Shown here one piece after another: positions 1 to 8,143 of a stretch of 14,597 bases of DNA; positions within the stretch are counted from its first letter, which is position 1, and each line of letters opens with the position of its first letter. The DNA lies in contig CALUWZ010000028.1 of the NCBI GenBank assembly GCA_944324625.1, positions 1 through 14,597 on the forward strand, written 5' to 3'. The DNA is from an uncultured Mailhella sp. (GTDB taxonomy: Bacteria > Desulfobacterota > Desulfovibrionia > Desulfovibrionales > Desulfovibrionaceae). A model generated the notes under the pieces. That model made no database searches, was not told the DNA's origin, and saw only the letters and a list, made by a program, of their open reading frames with translations. Both the position numbers and the translations under genes were made by a program.

Positions 1-22
1 AAGAAAACAAAAGGAAAATGTC

Positions 23-364
23 ATGAAAAAATTGCTTATTCTTTCTGCTCTCTGCCTGCTTGTGTCAGGCTGTGTCATGCATACGGGCACTGTCAGCACC
101 GTAAGCGCCTACGGCAGACACGGCGTATACGGAACGGCGGTTTCAACGGGAAGCACGTTTTTTCCCAGCGGACGCGATATCTGCTATCAGTTCAGCGATT
201 ACGGCTATACGCCTCTGCCCCTCTCCGCCTATCCCACGGGCACTGTCATTATCGTAAACGGCCCGAGACATCAGCCGACTTTTCAGCGTCCTGTTCCGCA
301 TTTTATATACCGTCCCCACTTCAGGCCCTACAGATACCATCACCGTCCCTTTCATCGGCGCTGA
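23..364 (+). CDS. Small outer-membrane-type lipoprotein with a basic His/Arg/Pro/aromatic tail
   Basis: This gene encodes a 113-residue protein. A lysine-start signal peptide (MKK, then a hydrophobic core) ends in a lipobox, L-V-S-G-C at residues 13-17. Cys17 should therefore be lipidated after signal peptidase II cleavage. The residue after Cys17 is Val, not Asp, which in Gram-negatives favours sorting to the outer membrane. Residues 18-80 are rich in Gly, Ser, Thr and Tyr. Residues 81-113 are extremely biased, with about 8 Arg, 6 His, 7 Pro and 7 Phe/Tyr in 33 positions. Such a tail might bind metal, polyanion or peptidoglycan, but I recognise no family. The start is supported by an AAGGA Shine-Dalgarno seven bases before the ATG. 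Only 22 upstream bases are visible, so the promoter is outside the window. The gene ends at the shared terminator at 465-496. Confidence 0.75.
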   Translation: MKKLLILSALCLLVSGCVMHTGTVSTVSAYGRHGVYGTAVSTGSTFFPSGRDICYQFSDYGYTPLPLSAYPTGTVIIVNGPRHQPTFQRPVPHFIYRPHFRPYRYHHRPFHRR

Positions 365-464
365 CCTTTGCGCCAATGTCAATCACGGCACTGAATTTTA
401 AAACAGCTGTGCGGAATCTGATTGAAAATCACCGCGAAAATAGCGGCAGGAATTTGGAATATCG

Positions 465-496
465 AAAAAAAGCAGGCATAACGCCTGCTTTTTTTT
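465..496. terminator. Bidirectional intrinsic terminator between convergent genes
   Basis: A six-base-pair GC stem (GCAGGC/GCCTGC, 472-477 with 483-488) and a five-base loop are flanked by a seven-base A run on the left and an eight-base T run on the right. It therefore reads as a terminator on both strands. On the plus strand it serves the lipoprotein gene. On the minus strand it serves the sulfatase-type gene, whose TAA stop (495-497) overlaps the A/T flank. A second, weaker hairpin (CCGC/GCGG, about 432-446) lies just upstream and has no T run. Confidence 0.9.
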
Positions 497-2417
497 ATTT
501 CAAAGTCTCTTTCACAGCCTGTTCCTTCAGCTTTTTCTCCGTAAACATATCATAGGCTGTCTGATAATAGGCAATTGTTTTGTCAATAAATGCCTTCTCT
601 TTTTCTTCTGAAGAGTTGTCCTTGCGATAAGATGTCAGCATGGCATTTTTTTCAGGGTCAAGCACCGCCAAATAATCCTCATTGACAAAACCGAGCAGCT
701 GATATGTTGAAACCCATGCCCTGCCTTCAGCAAGTGCAAAAACATTTTGACCGAAAAACGGCGATTCATATTCAAAACCGACAATATCAAGCAAAGTCGG
801 GGCAATGTCTATCTGGCTGCACAGCTTGTCCACCTGCTTCGGAGCAATGTATTTCGGGGAATACATCATGCTGACAATTCCGTAAGCCCCTGCAGGAACT
901 TCGGTTTTTCCAGCAATGGATGAAGGATGATCGCCTGCAATGACAAAAACGGTATTGTCAAACCACGGTTTTGTTTTAGCCTCGGCAATAAAGCGCTCAA
1001 AGGCATAATCCGTATAGCGCACGGCACCGGCACGGTTTCCCTGCTCCATATCAACGGTATTTTCAGGGAATGTAAAAGGCCTGTGATTGGACGTTGTAAG
1101 AATCACCTGCAAAAACGGCGTATTTTGTGCAAAATGTTCATCTGCCATACGCAGGCTTTCGGCAAAGGAATCACCGTCGCACTGCCCCCACGCATTGGAA
1201 AAAGTCTGATTTTCGGAAGCAAAGGAGAGCTTGTCATGCACCCTGAATCCCAGCCCTTCGAAGAAATCATTCATATTGTCAAAAAATCCTATGCCGCCGT
1301 ATATGAAATCAAGGTTATACCCCCTGTCTTTAAACGGTGTGGCAAGGCTGTATAAATCATGGTTATCGGGACGGCGCACAATGGAATTGCCGGGAGTAGG
1401 CGGAATACTCAGCATAATGGCCTCAAGTCCCCGTACCGTACGTGTACCCGTAGAACGCATTTGGGTAAAATTCAGGCTCTCTTTTTCCAAGGAAGTCAGA
1501 AAAGGCAGATATTCACGATATTTTCCGTAGCCAAGGCTTTCGACAATCACAATGACAACATTGGGCTTTTCTCCGTTTTCCTTGCCGTAAACCTTGCGCA
1601 CAACGGAATTTTTCGGCATGACGGCAAGCTGCTGCGGAACCAGATCCTCCTGCACCAGCCTGAAAGCATAATCCGTATCAATGGTACGGTAAAAGCGGCG
1701 ATAATCAAGCTGATTGTGCAGATATGCCGAAAAAAGCTCATATACGCCGTTTTTTGCATATTCGTTCCAAAACCTGTTTTCGCTGGAATCAATGGGATTG
1801 AAGACAAAATAAGAGCCTGCCGCCAAAAGGAAGCAGCAGACAATCTGTCCCAAACGTCTGAAAAATTTAGTGCAGACCTTGGCTGCGGCCAGACGTTTTT
1901 TCAAAAAGCCCCAAGCAAGCGCCGTTACGGCAAAAGCAAGCACAAACACAGCCAAAAACAGCCAAAACAGCGGATACGATTCCACAATATTATGTATTAC
2001 TTCATTGGTATAAATAAGATAATCCACTGCAATGAAATTAAAACGGGAATTAAATTCCTCCCAGAAAAAATATTCTGAAAAAGCCCCGAAGATGAGCAAA
2101 GAACTGTACAGATAAAGAAAAATCACCGTATAAACTTTGCCTGCGGCTGATTTCAAAAATTTGTCGCCGGGCAGAAAAACAAACAAAAACGGCAAAATCA
2201 AAACAAAAAACAAAGCAAAAAAATCATTGACCGTTCCAAGCGCAAGCTGCGGCAGCATACCGAAAGAAAACGGCAGTGAAGACGGGAAAAACACATGCAG
2301 GCTCAAACGGAACAATACATTGACGGCAAAGAAAATTCCCGCCAGCACCATGAGCAGAACATACCTGTAACGAAACATAGAATACGCAGAAAGAGAATTA
2401 TGAGGGGTTAATTTCAT
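495..2417 (-). CDS. LtaS/MdoB-family membrane phosphoglycerol-type transferase (sulfatase fold)
   Basis: This is a 640-residue inner-membrane enzyme. The N-terminal region carries about five hydrophobic segments (near residues 18-36, 64-83, 97-112, 148-172 and 188-206). A periplasmic alkaline-phosphatase/sulfatase-fold domain follows from about 285 to 590. Visible active-site elements are Glu293 in VIVESL, Thr327 in the TGTRTVRGLE motif (the likely nucleophile, metal-bound in this family), His445 in TTSNHRPF, and Asp496-His497 in AGDHP. Family members move phosphoglycerol or similar groups from phospholipid onto envelope glycans (osmoregulated glucans, teichoic acids, LPS). The acceptor here is unknown. 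The start is set by an AAGGAG Shine-Dalgarno five bases before the ATG. It lies 65 bases downstream of the PAP2 gene and is the last gene of the minus-strand run. The GDHP motif replaces the commoner GDHG, which should not affect metal binding. Confidence 0.88.
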   Translation of the reverse strand: MKLTPHNSLSAYSMFRYRYVLLMVLAGIFFAVNVLFRLSLHVFFPSSLPFSFGMLPQLALGTVNDFFALFFVLILPFLFVFLPGDKFLKSAAGKVYTVIFLYLYSSLLIFGAFSEYFFWEEFNSRFNFIAVDYLIYTNEVIHNIVESYPLFWLFLAVFVLAFAVTALAWGFLKKRLAAAKVCTKFFRRLGQIVCCFLLAAGSYFVFNPIDSSENRFWNEYAKNGVYELFSAYLHNQLDYRRFYRTIDTDYAFRLVQEDLVPQQLAVMPKNSVVRKVYGKENGEKPNVVIVIVESLGYGKYREYLPFLTSLEKESLNFTQMRSTGTRTVRGLEAIMLSIPPTPGNSIVRRPDNHDLYSLATPFKDRGYNLDFIYGGIGFFDNMNDFFEGLGFRVHDKLSFASENQTFSNAWGQCDGDSFAESLRMADEHFAQNTPFLQVILTTSNHRPFTFPENTVDMEQGNRAGAVRYTDYAFERFIAEAKTKPWFDNTVFVIAGDHPSSIAGKTEVPAGAYGIVSMMYSPKYIAPKQVDKLCSQIDIAPTLLDIVGFEYESPFFGQNVFALAEGRAWVSTYQLLGFVNEDYLAVLDPEKNAMLTSYRKDNSSEEKEKAFIDKTIAYYQTAYDMFTEKKLKEQAVKETLK

Positions 2418-2482
2418 TTCTACTCCTTAAAAAAACAAAAATTTAGAAAGCTGTCATCACAAACACGGCTGATAAAATGCAA

Positions 2483-3223
2483 TTATATTTCCATAATGGG
2501 AGGGCAATTGCCAAGGAACAGCAAATTACGGTATTTTTCCACAACATAGACTATGAGCAAATTAATAATCCATGCCGCGCAGATGGTGGCAAGCGTATCC
2601 GACAGAAAATGCTCACCCCGCACAATCTGATATCCGCCCATCAGACTTCCGACAGCAAAACCGAGAAACAGGCCGAACCAGCGCAGACGCGGATACGGCA
2701 AAGCAAAAAAGAACATTAATAAGGCAAATCCTCCCGAACAGTGACCGCCCGGAAAGCAGTAACCGCGTTCTTCCTGTGCCCTTTCTCCTTCCAAAATTTC
2801 AAAAATTCTGTGCTGTTCGTATGTTCCGTTAAATTCAACTATCTGATTGGGACAATAAATATTGGTCGCTTTTTTGCCCGCACCGACAGCAAGCGGAACA
2901 AAAAGCAGGCTGAGCAGCAAAAGTACGCAGCATTTTCGCCAAATAAAAAATTTTTCATATTTAAAGGACAAAAGCAAAACAAAGCCGCATACGCCGGCAA
3001 AAATGGAAATGCCTTTTTTGGCACCGCCGTACCAAAGCCAGCGGGTCTGCTGAAATTCTTCTGCGGTCAGCCACCACATCTTTGTTTCGGCATTATACCA
3101 AAGCCGTTGAAAAGCAAAATCAAGGTCAGTCCACGTTTGCCCCGCACAAATCAAAAACAGCAGCAAAAAAGCCACAAAAAACTGTATCAGCCAAGATCTT
3201 TTGGAAAGAAAAGCATGTTTCAT
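2483..3223 (-). CDS. Membrane PAP2-superfamily phosphatase
   Basis: From the chosen ATG the protein has 246 residues and about six membrane segments. The PAP2 signatures are visible: a Lys pair at 117-118 followed by TN..CP (a variant of motif 1, with no RP), FPGGH at 157-161 (motif 2, His161), and RGEHFLSD at 202-209 (motif 3, with Arg202, His205 and Asp209). The TN-CP / FP-GH / RG-HFLSD pattern resembles a subgroup of bacterial PAP2 enzymes that hydrolyse lipid pyrophosphates or lipid A phosphates. The substrate here is not known. A longer reading frame reaches a TTG at 3274, but that has no ribosome site. The ATG at 3223 begins M-K-H followed by Lys-Arg and a hydrophobic helix, a normal membrane-protein start, although its Shine-Dalgarno (GGTG) is weak. 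The gene sits between a diguanylate cyclase and an LtaS/MdoB-type transferase, suggesting lipid or envelope remodelling. Confidence 0.8.
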   Translation of the reverse strand: MKHAFLSKRSWLIQFFVAFLLLFLICAGQTWTDLDFAFQRLWYNAETKMWWLTAEEFQQTRWLWYGGAKKGISIFAGVCGFVLLLSFKYEKFFIWRKCCVLLLLSLLFVPLAVGAGKKATNIYCPNQIVEFNGTYEQHRIFEILEGERAQEERGYCFPGGHCSGGFALLMFFFALPYPRLRWFGLFLGFAVGSLMGGYQIVRGEHFLSDTLATICAAWIINLLIVYVVEKYRNLLFLGNCPPIMEI

Positions 3224-3318
3224 TTCACACCGCAATAAATTAAATAGTTCAATAAAATCTGCATAAATCCACAAACAAGCCGAGCCGTCGGCATATTTTC
3301 CGACAGGAGAGAAAACTG

Positions 3319-4392
3319 CTACACTTCGGGATAAACGATATTTCTTCCCCGGGATTTTGCCTTATACAAATTATCATCCGCTTTCTGCAATAAATCCGCA
3401 ACGGTTTCTTCGTTTTGATACATCCCGATGCCTATGCTTACGGTAATTGGTTTATGGTCCGGAGCAAAAAGATTCTTTTCCACCAGCATGCGTATGCGTT
3501 CGGCAATCTTATACACATATTCGTCCTTGGCATCGTTCAGAATAATAAGAAACTCCTCTCCGCCGTAACGAATAATCACATCTCTGCCGCGCAGGGTTTT
3601 CTGCAGAAGCATGACAAAAACCTGCAGAACCTGATCCCCTATCAGATGACCGTAAGTATCATTGACTTGCTTAAAATGATCTATATCAAGCATTAATAAG
3701 GAAAAGCCGTGGCCGTTTTTCTTTGCCTCGCTGAATGCCTTATCCAAAAAAACATCCATAACGCTTCTGTTGTACGCGCCTGTCAGCGGATCAAGGGAAG
3801 ACTGCTTTATCATATCCTGATTCTGCAGTTCCAAACCCTCCACTTTTTGACTGAGCTGATACAGCATTTTCTGGAACATGGTAATGTCATAATACAGGCA
3901 CAAAACACCCGCTTTTTTATTTTCTGTTTCAAACCCGCCGAGCCAATACACGTAATTTCTTTTCCGCTCGTCTTTGCTGAAACAAAAATCTTTTTGCACT
4001 GTTGTTTTATTTTTTATGGCATACAGATTTTCTTTCTGGATAATTTCCTTTTCCTGCTCCGTGAAAAAAGGCAGTTCCGTCACATCCGTGCCGATAACAT
4101 CCACTTTTGCAGTATTAATGACGGCATCATATTCTTTATTGATATACAAAAACTTGGCATCCTTATCTTTGATGACCATGGGAATAGGCAAAGCATTAAA
4201 AGCACTTTTATAATACTGCAGTGCCTCATTCTGTTCAGCAAAACGCTTCTGCCACTGCGTACACTGCTGCTTCACGGACTGCAGCAAATCCTGTTCCTGC
4301 CCTGAAAGTTCTGCCCACAGCGCAGGTTCTGCTTCCGCATCAAAAAGAGAATTCAGCCACTTGATTGCTGTATCTGAAATGTTCATAGCCAT
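3319..4392 (-). CDS. PAS-GGDEF diguanylate cyclase, cytoplasmic
   Basis: This 357-residue protein has no membrane segments. An N-terminal helical stretch (1-60) is followed by a PAS-like sensor (about 62-175) and a short coiled linker (176-198). A full GGDEF domain follows (about 199-357). The active site is GGEEF at 277-281, with the metal-binding LDIDHFKQVND block (Asp236, Asp238, Asn244, Asp245). The inhibitory I-site RxxD is present (Arg268-Gly-Arg-Asp271) at the expected five residues before GGEEF. An active, product-inhibited enzyme making c-di-GMP from two GTP is therefore expected. No EAL or HD-GYP domain is fused. The PAS ligand cannot be read from sequence. The start at 4392 has AAGG seven bases upstream, and the gap to the preceding heptose phosphatase stop is only four bases, so the two are almost certainly co-transcribed and translationally coupled. 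A start two codons later is possible. Confidence 0.93.
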   Translation of the reverse strand: MAMNISDTAIKWLNSLFDAEAEPALWAELSGQEQDLLQSVKQQCTQWQKRFAEQNEALQYYKSAFNALPIPMVIKDKDAKFLYINKEYDAVINTAKVDVIGTDVTELPFFTEQEKEIIQKENLYAIKNKTTVQKDFCFSKDERKRNYVYWLGGFETENKKAGVLCLYYDITMFQKMLYQLSQKVEGLELQNQDMIKQSSLDPLTGAYNRSVMDVFLDKAFSEAKKNGHGFSLLMLDIDHFKQVNDTYGHLIGDQVLQVFVMLLQKTLRGRDVIIRYGGEEFLIILNDAKDEYVYKIAERIRMLVEKNLFAPDHKPITVSIGIGMYQNEETVADLLQKADDNLYKAKSRGRNIVYPEV

Positions 4393-4396
4393 ACTC

Positions 4397-4993
4397 TTAC
4401 CTTGTTATAAGAAATTCCGCAAAAGACCTCAGATCGGGGGCAACAAAGCATTTGGTCTGACCCTGCACCGCTCCCAGCAGATCGGCGGAAAATTCCCGTA
4501 TTCCCGAATCACACGGCAGGCCGTATTCCTCGGCGGTTTTCTGTCCCTTTCCCGTCAGCACGAGGCAGGAATAGCGGAAACCTGCCGAAATGCCGAATAA
4601 CACATCTTCCTTTTTATCTCCTGCCATGGCACAATCCTGCGAATTGATGCCGTATTTTTCAGACAGCTGTTTCCACATGCCTGCCAAAGGCTTGCGGCAG
4701 GCACAATTTTCTTCAGGCGCATGGGGACAATATGCATAATCAAGCAAAGCAGCTCCCTGCTCCGCCAAAAGCTCCGCCAGCCTGTCCTGACAGGCAAACA
4801 GGTCTTTTTCGGTAAAATAGCCCCTGCCGATGCCTGACTGATTGGTAACAACCAAAGTCTTTGCCCCGTTATCCTGCAACAGCTTAAGCGCCTCTGCCGC
4901 ATGCGGAATAAGCTCCACTTTGTCGGGATCGCTCAGATAATGCTTGTCCGCAATAAGCGTTCCGTCCCTGTCCGCAAAAAGAAATCGTATCAC
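4397..4993 (-). CDS. gmhB: D-glycero-D-manno-heptose-1,7-bisphosphate 7-phosphatase (HAD-IIIA)
   Basis: This 198-residue protein shows the full GmhB signature. The nucleophile and acid/base aspartates are in DRDGT (Asp8, Asp10). Motif II is TNQSGIGRGYF (50-60). The zinc loop has Cys89, His91, Cys97 and Cys99, followed by RKP (100-102). Motif III/IV is GDKKED (Asp126, Asp130). GmhB removes the 7-phosphate from heptose bisphosphate in cytoplasmic synthesis of ADP-heptose for the LPS inner core, which fits a Gram-negative host. The start is a GTG with GAGG about eight bases upstream. The C-terminal 45 residues are less typical. It lies 76 bases after uvrA and 4 bases before the diguanylate cyclase. 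A related histidinol-phosphatase activity is the main alternative, but the zinc loop and lack of fusion favour GmhB. Confidence 0.88.
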   Translation of the reverse strand: MIRFLFADRDGTLIADKHYLSDPDKVELIPHAAEALKLLQDNGAKTLVVTNQSGIGRGYFTEKDLFACQDRLAELLAEQGAALLDYAYCPHAPEENCACRKPLAGMWKQLSEKYGINSQDCAMAGDKKEDVLFGISAGFRYSCLVLTGKGQKTAEEYGLPCDSGIREFSADLLGAVQGQTKCFVAPDLRSFAEFLITR

Positions 4994-5069
4994 TTGCCAG
5001 TCCTCTTCGGCCTATCTTTTTTTTTCATATTTTTCATGCTGCTTTTGCAAAAGCGGCGCGGCATGCGGC

Positions 5070-8033
5070 CTATTTGTCCTGCAAAGGCCTGCGGCGCATA
5101 CGCCGTTCTTCCACCAAAAATTTTCCCGTAACGGAATTCGGGTCTGCCATAATGGCTTCAGGGCTTCCCTCGGAAATAACGGTTCCGCCGTTTTCTCCGC
5201 CGCCGGGGCCGATATCAATAACATAATCGGACGCCAAAATAACATCTGTGTTATGCTCAATAACCACAACCGTTGCTCCCCGCTCCACAAGCTGATGCAG
5301 AACAGTCACCAGCTTGCCTACTTCGTGCATGTGCAGTCCCGTGGTAGGCTCGTCCAAAATATACAGCGTGCCCGGCAAAGAACGCTTGCCGAGCTCACGG
5401 GAAATTTTAATGCGCTGCGCTTCACCGCCCGAAAGGGTTGTGGCAGGCTGTCCCAGACGGATATAATCAAGCCCCACGCTTTCAAGCATGGCCAGCCTGC
5501 GCTCCAAAGCAGGATAATTTTCAAAAAAGCGGCGGGCCTCACTGACGGTCATATCCAAAACTTCGGCAATATTTTTATCCTTATAGCGGACTTCCAAAGT
5601 TTCCCGATTAAAGCGCTGCCCTTTGCAGACGTCGCACTGAACAAAAATATCCGGCAGAAAATGCATTTCCACGCGGATTTGGCCGTCCCCTTTGCAGGTT
5701 TCGCAGCGGCCGCCCGCCACGTTAAAGCTGAAACGTCCAGCCTTATAGCCGCGGCGCTTGGCATCTTGGGTCATGGAAAAAATATTGCGTATTTCGTCAA
5801 ATATTTTGGTATAAGTGGCAGGATTGGAGCGGGGCGTTCTGCCTATGGGGCTTTGGTCAATGGAAACAATCCGCTCAACTTTGTCCAGATTCAAAATTTC
5901 CCGCACCTGTCCCGGCTGATCGACTTTAATTCCGCAGTGCATGGCCACATGCTTATATAACGTATCAATAACCAAAGAACTTTTTCCGGAACCTGAAACG
6001 CCCGTCACGCAGGTCAGAAGACCGAAGGGTATGGCGCAGTCAATATTCTTGATATTATTGGTAGTTACGCCTTTCAGGGTTAAAAATTCCTTGGGCTCGC
6101 GCCGTTCGTCGGGCAGGGGCACTTTCATGTCACCGCGCAGGTATTTGGCTGTCAAAGACCGGGAATTCTCAAAAAGTTCCCGCACACTGCCTGAAAAAAC
6201 CAATTCCCCGCCCTGTGCGCCAGATCCCGGGCCAAGCTCCAAAACGGTATCCGCTTCCCGAATGGTAGCTTCGTCATGCTCCACAACCAAAACGGTATTT
6301 CCCCGTTCCTGCAGGCTGCGCAGGGTTCTGATAAGGCGTTCGTTGTCCCGCGGATGCAGGCCTATGGACGGCTCGTCAAGCACATAGGTCACGCCCACAA
6401 GCCCCGAACCGAGCTGAGAGGCAAGACGTATGCGCTGGGATTCTCCGCCTGAAAGCGTGATCATGGAACGGGAAAGGGAAAGATAGTCAAGCCCGACATT
6501 TATCATGAAAGAAAGACGGTGGGTCAGTTCTTTTAAAAGAGGTTCGGCAATCACGGCATGCCTGCCGGTAAATTCCAGCCTGTTCAGCCATGCCAGAGCT
6601 TTGGCAATGGACAGGGAGCAAAATTCATGAATATTATATTCTTCGGCAGGATTTTTCAGATGATGCCCGCCCACTTTCACGCAGAGCGATTCGGCGCGCA
6701 GACGCGCACCCCTGCACTGCGGACAGTCCACGGCATAGCTGTATTTGGAAAGAATATCGCCCCAAGCGTCATTGTGCTGCATAAAACGTTCAAGAAGATA
6801 CATGACGCCCGGCCAATGGGTATTGCTGAGCATTTCCGTTCCGCCGTCACGGTTTAGGCTGGTGCCGCCCATAAAATTGCGGCGCAGGCTTCCCGTTCTG
6901 TTCACGCCGCCCGCTTCGCCGTGAAAAAGCGCTTTTTTGGCTTCTTCCGAAAAATCTTTCAGCGGCGTATCAAGAGCAAAGCCGTGACGTTTGCCGAGTT
7001 CCGCAAGTGGTTTTTCAATCTGCAGCCACGTATGCCTGCCCGAAAACGGCGCAAGCGCACCCTCTGCCAAAGAAAGGCTTTCATCAGGGGCAATGAGGCC
7101 TGCGTCAAACGTTGCCACGGTTCCTATGCCTGCACACTGCGGACAGGCCCCCTGAGGGCTGTTGAAGGAAAATAGCTGGGGAGAAGGCACGGGCATGGAA
7201 GTATGGCATTTGGGACACACGCTGTCCGTGGAATGAATAACGTCTTCCATTCCTTCGCAGGAAACAATAATGCGGCCTTCCCCGTATTTGAGGGCAAGTT
7301 CCACGGAATCCGCCAAACGGGTGCGCATATCCTCTTTTATGACAAGCCTGTCCACCACCAGATCAATGGTATGCTTTTTGTTTTTGTCAAGCTCGGGCAC
7401 TTCGTCAAGAGTATAAATTTTCTTTTCCCCGCCGAGCGTTGCCACACGCACGCGGACAAAGCCTTCGGCCTTCAGTTTTTTAAACCTGTCCTGATGCGTG
7501 CCTTTCTGCATTTCCACAAGAGGTGCAAGCAAAATAAGCCGCGAGCCTTGGGGAAGATCCATTATGTCGGCAATGATTTCGTCCGCGGCACGGGCTTCAA
7601 TGGGTGTTCCGCATTTTACGCAGTACATATTGCCGAGGCGGGCAAAAAACACACGCAGAAAATCATATATTTCCGTGACCGTTCCCACCGTGGAACGGGG
7701 ATTTCGGCCTGTTGTCTGCTGTTCAAGGCTTATGGCAGGCGAAAGTCCTTCGATTTTATCCACAAGCGGTTTGTCCATTTTGGGCAGAAACTGTCTGGCA
7801 TAGGCAGAAAGCGATTCCACATAGCGGCGCTGCCCCTCGGCATAAACAATATCAAAAGCCAGCGTGGACTTGCCCGACCCCGAAGGGCCGCACACAACCA
7901 CCAATTCATTGCGGGGAATTCTGACATTAATATTTTTTAAATTATGCTGTTTTGCTCCTTCCACAACAATGGCGCCGTGCTTTTCCTGCACGCTTCCGCC
8001 GCGGCCTGAGGAAGAAGATTGTATATCTGACAT
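5070..8033 (-). CDS. uvrA: Excinuclease ABC subunit A
   Basis: UvrA is the damage-sensing ATPase dimer of nucleotide excision repair. It loads UvrB at lesions and then leaves. The 987-residue protein contains two ABC ATPase modules: Walker A GPSGSGKST (49-57) and GVSGSGKSS (678-686), with signatures LSGGE at 527-531 and 867-871 and Walker B LDEP after each. Zinc-finger cysteines occur at 273/276/297/300 and 777/780/800/803, with further CxxC pairs at 138/141 and 437/440. The frame extends 33 bases upstream to a TTG at 8066, but the ATG at 8033 is preferred because AAGGA lies about seven bases before it and the TTG has no ribosome site. The Ser/Gly-rich first 20 residues are a small extension relative to common UvrA. 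The upstream 75 bases hold only a poor sigma-70 match (TTGATA-17-TATTGA at 8091-8063), and I saw no clear SOS box. It is the first gene of the minus-strand run. Confidence 0.97.
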   Translation of the reverse strand: MSDIQSSSSGRGGSVQEKHGAIVVEGAKQHNLKNINVRIPRNELVVVCGPSGSGKSTLAFDIVYAEGQRRYVESLSAYARQFLPKMDKPLVDKIEGLSPAISLEQQTTGRNPRSTVGTVTEIYDFLRVFFARLGNMYCVKCGTPIEARAADEIIADIMDLPQGSRLILLAPLVEMQKGTHQDRFKKLKAEGFVRVRVATLGGEKKIYTLDEVPELDKNKKHTIDLVVDRLVIKEDMRTRLADSVELALKYGEGRIIVSCEGMEDVIHSTDSVCPKCHTSMPVPSPQLFSFNSPQGACPQCAGIGTVATFDAGLIAPDESLSLAEGALAPFSGRHTWLQIEKPLAELGKRHGFALDTPLKDFSEEAKKALFHGEAGGVNRTGSLRRNFMGGTSLNRDGGTEMLSNTHWPGVMYLLERFMQHNDAWGDILSKYSYAVDCPQCRGARLRAESLCVKVGGHHLKNPAEEYNIHEFCSLSIAKALAWLNRLEFTGRHAVIAEPLLKELTHRLSFMINVGLDYLSLSRSMITLSGGESQRIRLASQLGSGLVGVTYVLDEPSIGLHPRDNERLIRTLRSLQERGNTVLVVEHDEATIREADTVLELGPGSGAQGGELVFSGSVRELFENSRSLTAKYLRGDMKVPLPDERREPKEFLTLKGVTTNNIKNIDCAIPFGLLTCVTGVSGSGKSSLVIDTLYKHVAMHCGIKVDQPGQVREILNLDKVERIVSIDQSPIGRTPRSNPATYTKIFDEIRNIFSMTQDAKRRGYKAGRFSFNVAGGRCETCKGDGQIRVEMHFLPDIFVQCDVCKGQRFNRETLEVRYKDKNIAEVLDMTVSEARRFFENYPALERRLAMLESVGLDYIRLGQPATTLSGGEAQRIKISRELGKRSLPGTLYILDEPTTGLHMHEVGKLVTVLHQLVERGATVVVIEHNTDVILASDYVIDIGPGGGENGGTVISEGSPEAIMADPNSVTGKFLVEERRMRRRPLQDK

Positions 8034-8108
8034 GGCTGTTCCTTTTACTTTAATTCTTTTTATCAATAACCATTTTCATTAACTTTATCAAGCACAAATA
8101 CATAACCC

Positions 8109-8143
8109 AAAAAAAAAGCCCTTTATCCAGGCAATAAAGGGCT
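8109..8143 (-). terminator. Intrinsic terminator of the candidate small RNA, upstream of uvrA
   Basis: A perfect 10-base-pair stem (AGCCCTTTAT at 8117-8126 with ATAAAGGGCT at 8134-8143) and a seven-base loop are followed, on the minus strand, by nine T residues (8117-8109). It ends a minus-strand transcript about 75 bases before the uvrA start. The symporter gene further upstream already has its own terminator at 8435-8462, so a separate transcript should arise between the two. The plus-strand flank is also a short A-run context, so the terminator acts mainly in the minus direction. Confidence 0.9.

Noticed and set aside
3224..3274. Longer PAP2 start at a TTG (3274)
   Set aside because: There is no ribosome site, and the extra residues would precede a normal positively charged membrane-protein N-terminus.
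3279..3292. GCCGA/TCGGC hairpin between the cyclase and PAP2 genes as a terminator
   Set aside because: The stem is only five base pairs and the downstream tract is TTGTTTG, not a T run. At most it is a weak attenuator.
5041..5054. Palindrome GCTTTTGCAAAAGC between uvrA and gmhB as a terminator
   Set aside because: No T run follows on the minus strand, so termination is unlikely. It may be a protein site or chance.
4944..5960. 338-codon plus-strand frame opposite uvrA and the start of gmhB
   Set aside because: It is antisense to uvrA and gmhB, which are certain by motif.
8034..8066. Longer uvrA start at a TTG (8066)
   Set aside because: There is no Shine-Dalgarno before the TTG, whereas AAGGA is correctly placed before the ATG at 8033.
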